A stretch of 43,508 nt of DNA from Ruminococcus sp. (GTDB lineage Bacteria > Bacillota > Clostridia > Oscillospirales > Acutalibacteraceae). Each line of letters opens with the position of its first letter. The stretch's first letter is position 1. The position numbers and the translations under genes are program-made. The notes under the pieces are model-generated. The model was not told where the DNA came from. It was given only the letters and a program-made list of their open reading frames with translations, and searched no databases. Of the stretch, positions 40,896 to 43,508 are shown in pieces. The DNA is taken from positions 1 to 43,508 of the forward strand of contig JAFTIP010000026.1 of the NCBI GenBank assembly GCA_017456845.1, in the 5' to 3' direction.

Positions 40896-41297
40896 TTACT
40901 TTAAACTGTCAATATAGCTTTGCAGAATTACAACTGCTGCCACAGAGTCTACAACTGCTTTACGTTTTTTACCGCGGGTGTTGGTATCATTTAAAAAGCC
41001 GTGAGCCATAACGGTAGTGCTCCGTTCGTCTACCATTTGGGTTTTTATTCCTGTTTTTTCAGAAAGAGACTCGGCAAAAGCTCTGGCATTTTGGGCACTT
41101 TCGCCCTCTGTACCGTCCATATTTTTAGGAAGCCCTACTACAACAAGGTCAGCTTTTTTTACTTCTTCTGCTACTTTTTCTAAAAGCACATCATTGCGTT
41201 TTTCAGAAATTACTGTTACAGGATAGGCAAGAAAGCCGTTGTCACAGGCGGCAATACCTGTTCTGGCTTTGCCTAAATCAACTGCCATAATAAGCAT
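40896..41297 (-). CDS. ruvX: RuvX/YqgF-family putative pre-16S rRNA nuclease / Holliday junction resolvase
   Basis: A 133-residue RNase H-fold protein. The family motifs are MAVDLGKARTGIA at the N-terminus (metal Asp), VVGLPKNMDGTEGESAQNARAF, and VDERSTTVMA plus RGKKRKAVVDSVAAVVILQSYID with the terminal metal Asp. It starts 3 bases after the stop of the transglutaminase-like gene, whose 3' end contains its GAGGTG ribosome site, so it is coupled to that gene. Confidence 0.93.
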   Translation of the reverse strand: MLIMAVDLGKARTGIAACDNGFLAYPVTVISEKRNDVLLEKVAEEVKKADLVVVGLPKNMDGTEGESAQNARAFAESLSEKTGIKTQMVDERSTTVMAHGFLNDTNTRGKKRKAVVDSVAAVVILQSYIDSLK

Positions 41298-41300
41298 AAG

Positions 41301-42665
41301 TTACACCTCGTCAGTATACTGCAAAATAACCGTAACAACCTTAAGGTTAGGTTTTTTGCTGATAGAAACGTTGTTTCTGTCAATAAAGTTTTCTTCAAGC
41401 TCTTCGTTAACAGCATCAAGGCACTCAAAGAAAATATAATCGCCGCTGTAGAAAAGCTCATCCAAAGTATCCTCGTAGTCAAGGTCCTGAGAAATACTTA
41501 TGGTAACCGTTTCTGATAAAGAGCCCTGAGCAACTCTTAAGCCTGTTTTTATGTTTTCCTTGGCAATATCCCCAAGGTCGCTTACTATAAGTGAGTTCTT
41601 AACAAAATAATTCTGTGTTGTTGCAGAGCAAACGGGTACAATAATGTTGAAGCTGTCTGCCACACCATCGTCAAGACCGCAAACCTGATCTTCTGTAAGC
41701 TGAGAGTAAACAGGCATAATAGTGTGGTCGTAAATAAGCTGTTCTGTTGTTATATTAAAATAATCGTAACCGCTGCCTTTTTCGGTATCGTTCCAAGTGG
41801 CATCCACATAGTACCACTCGTTGTCGATTTTTACGCAGTTCCACATATGAAGACCATCGTTGCCATTGCCTATAACAGGGTAGCTTTCAATTCCGACTGT
41901 GGAAAGCATCATCTGCATGGCTCTGGTATAACCTTCGCAAACGGCTTTTTGGTTAACCAAAGCACCAAAGCTTGTAAAGCTTAAAAAATCATCGCTGATT
42001 TTCACAACGTCCTCGGCGTAGTTACAATTGCCGATAAGCCAATCGTGAATGTAAATTTCGCGGGAATATTCGGTCATATCTGAAAGAAGCCCCAAGTGAA
42101 GCTCTCTGATTTTCTCATTAAGCTGTGCAGAGCAGCTTTCTATTTCTTCTGCACTTAAAAATGAATAAAGCTGCATAACAGTGTTGCCTGTGGTGTTTGA
42201 ATAGCCGAACTTATTATCAAGCCAGAAAATATGGGGCTTATCAAGGCTGAAAGCCACAATAACCTGACGAAGCTCTGCCTCAGAAAGCTCCACACCCCAG
42301 ATTTTAAGGTCTAAAACATCATAAAGCCCGTCCTCGGACTCCTGAGCTATATAAAAAACGTTTTCCTCCATCTCTTTATAGAGAACACGCTGAGCTTCTA
42401 AAGTTAAGCTCTTATAGCCTTGATTAAGCTCGGTTCCGCCGTATCGAACCGAAACAGGGTAAGATTCTACGTCTGCAAAATCATAGTACACACCTGAGTC
42501 ATCCTTAACAGCCACAGTTTCCAGAACGTAGTCGGAAACAGGTTGAACGGTATTGTCTGCTTCAAGCTCGTTAACATTGTTTTCAGGCGGTTTAGAGCCT
42601 TCGCAGGCAGTAACAAGCATAAAAATGCCAAGTAAAATACAAATCAAAGAAAGTTTTGATTTCAC
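41301..42665 (-). CDS. Lipoprotein with transglutaminase-like cysteine protease domain
   Basis: 454 residues. The signal peptide has lipobox LVTAC. A helical region is followed by a transglutaminase-like core: catalytic Cys in KAVCEGYTRAMQMML, His in GLHMWNCVKI, Asp in WYYVDATWND. After it comes a beta-rich C-terminal domain. Clostridial members are surface proteins of uncertain substrate, probably acting on cell-wall or extracellular peptides. It shares a transcript with ruvX. The ATG follows GGAG in the AT-rich leader. Confidence 0.85.
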   Translation of the reverse strand: MKSKLSLICILLGIFMLVTACEGSKPPENNVNELEADNTVQPVSDYVLETVAVKDDSGVYYDFADVESYPVSVRYGGTELNQGYKSLTLEAQRVLYKEMEENVFYIAQESEDGLYDVLDLKIWGVELSEAELRQVIVAFSLDKPHIFWLDNKFGYSNTTGNTVMQLYSFLSAEEIESCSAQLNEKIRELHLGLLSDMTEYSREIYIHDWLIGNCNYAEDVVKISDDFLSFTSFGALVNQKAVCEGYTRAMQMMLSTVGIESYPVIGNGNDGLHMWNCVKIDNEWYYVDATWNDTEKGSGYDYFNITTEQLIYDHTIMPVYSQLTEDQVCGLDDGVADSFNIIVPVCSATTQNYFVKNSLIVSDLGDIAKENIKTGLRVAQGSLSETVTISISQDLDYEDTLDELFYSGDYIFFECLDAVNEELEENFIDRNNVSISKKPNLKVVTVILQYTDEV

Positions 42666-42728
42666 CTTTTATCTCCTAATAAAACCTGCGCCCTTAATGG
42701 GCTTTTTATATACTCTTCCATATTCAAA

Positions 42729-42759
42729 TTAAGGGACAGCGGTGTGTGCTGTCCCTTAA
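42729..42759 (-). terminator. Terminator after the PEP carboxykinase gene
   Basis: TTAAGGGACAGC (42729-42740) and GCTGTCCCTTAA (42748-42759) form a 12-bp perfect stem with a 7-base loop. The tail on the minus strand (TTTGAATATGG) is short. A second small hairpin, GCCC/GGGC with TTTTT on the plus strand, lies at about 42690-42710. Confidence 0.75.
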
Positions 42760-42785
42760 CTTTTGAAAAAACAAAATTATACCTA

Positions 42786-43508
42786 TTACTTGGAAAGTCT
42801 TTCCTTAAGACCTGCGAGCTGATTTTTGAGCTCCTCGGGGAGTCTGTCGCCAAACTTCTGATAGAACTCTTCAATACCCTCAGTCTCTTTAAGCCACTTA
42901 GCATTGTCAACATAGAGGATATCCTCAAGAACCTTAACGTCCATATCAAGACCTTCGAGGTTGATATCAGATGCAGAAGGAACGTAACCGATAGCTGTTT
43001 CGTTAGCGTTTGCCTCACCGTTGCAACGAGCAACAATCCACTCAAGAACACGGAAGTTGTCGCCAAAGCCAGGCCAGAGGAAGTTGCCTTCGTCGTCAAG
43101 ACGGAACCAGTTAACGTTGAAGATCTTGGGAGCTTTGTCGCCTAAAATCTCGCCCATCTCAATCCAGTGTGCGAAGTAATCGCCCATGTGGTAACCGCAG
43201 AAGGGAAGCATAGCCATGGGGTCACGGCGAACAACACCAACTGCACCTGTAGCAGCAGCTGTTGTTTCGGAAGCCATGATAGAACCTACGAATACACCGT
43301 TGTTCCAATCTCTTGACTGGTAAACAAGGGGAGTTGTCTGTGCACGTCTGCCGCCGAAAATAATAGCGGAAATGGGAACGCCCTTTGTTGAGTCAAACTC
43401 GGGAGAAATGCAGGGACAGTTCTTAGCAGGAGCTGTAAAGCGGCTGTTGGGATGAGCACCCTTCTCAGCAGACTCCTGACCGTTCCAGGGGTTGCCCTTC
43501 CAGTCAAC
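42786..43508 (-). CDS. pckG: Phosphoenolpyruvate carboxykinase (GTP), C-terminal part (cut by window edge)
   Basis: Interconverts oxaloacetate plus GTP with PEP, CO2 and GDP. The visible 240 residues match the GTP-dependent type: KNCPCISPEFDSTKGVPISAIIFGGRRAQTTPLVYQSRDWNNGVFVGS (active-site cysteine and nucleotide loop), then MASETTAAATGAVGVVRRDPMAMLPFCGYHMGDYFAHW, NVNWFRLDDEGNFLWPGFGDNFRVLEWI and the C-terminal helices. The reading frame is open up to 43508, so the N-terminus lies beyond the window. GTP-type enzymes are less usual in Firmicutes than the ATP type. Confidence 0.95.
   Translation of the reverse strand, partial: VDWKGNPWNGQESAEKGAHPNSRFTAPAKNCPCISPEFDSTKGVPISAIIFGGRRAQTTPLVYQSRDWNNGVFVGSIMASETTAAATGAVGVVRRDPMAMLPFCGYHMGDYFAHWIEMGEILGDKAPKIFNVNWFRLDDEGNFLWPGFGDNFRVLEWIVARCNGEANANETAIGYVPSASDINLEGLDMDVKVLEDILYVDNAKWLKETEGIEEFYQKFGDRLPEELKNQLAGLKERLSK

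Overview
The window reads as a chromosomal segment of a spore-forming, low-GC Gram-positive anaerobe of the class Clostridia, probably an uncultured gut Oscillospirales/Ruminococcaceae-type bacterium. The lineage is an inference. It rests on the rnjA-gdpP-rplI-dnaB-tilS-hpt-ftsH gene order, a forespore sigma factor (SigG), BlaI/BlaR1-type regulators, strong AGGAGG ribosome sites, frequent GTG/TTG starts and GTP-type PEP carboxykinase. No rRNA and no CRISPR array were seen.

Layout. Positions 1-8821 (minus strand) hold a housekeeping run: RNase J, c-di-AMP phosphodiesterase GdpP, ribosomal protein L9, DnaB helicase, TilS, Hpt and the N-terminal part of FtsH, cut by the window edge. Divergent from it, 9157-11255 (plus) carries RNase HI, a NifS/IscS cysteine desulfurase and a NifU/IscU scaffold, followed by a possible structured RNA and a bidirectional terminator. 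Positions 11446-17240 (minus) hold NrdR and two tandem BlaI-BlaR1 pairs whose membrane peptidases lack a recognisable penicillin-binding domain. Both pairs have a dyad between the -35 and -10 boxes. Positions 17325-22097 hold sigG, whose GTG start follows a hairpin; a small protein plus FAD/Rieske oxidoreductase pair behind a promoter resembling a forespore one; a lipoprotein; a small ORF; and a D-2-hydroxyacid dehydrogenase homologue lacking its catalytic His.

The main feature is an integrated mobile element of 14,824 bp. It is bounded by a perfect 24-bp direct repeat (22894-22917 and 37718-37741) that is the 3' end of tRNA-Leu(GAG). A tyrosine integrase lies next to the intact tRNA. The element carries an XRE-type regulator coupled to a membrane Ser/Thr kinase with an outer domain, a Mor-like regulator, a 1671-aa surface protein alternating collagen-like Gly-X-Y runs with 26 copies of a 30-residue beta module and ending in BspA-type leucine-rich repeats, DUF960 and DUF1643 proteins, two tiny membrane peptides, a D5/P4-type SF3 helicase flanked by two paralogous small proteins, and the integrase. 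I found no capsid, terminase, portal, tail or relaxase gene. It therefore resembles a satellite-like or minimal integrative element with a surface-adhesin cargo and does not match an ordinary prophage or ICE. The element also brings a new terminator for the tRNA gene it split from its original one.

Right of the element are tRNA-Leu, tRNA-Arg(CCG), an acyl-CoA synthetase-like ligase, an orphan zinc/manganese-type binding lipoprotein, RuvX, a transglutaminase-like lipoprotein and the C-terminal part of PEP carboxykinase.
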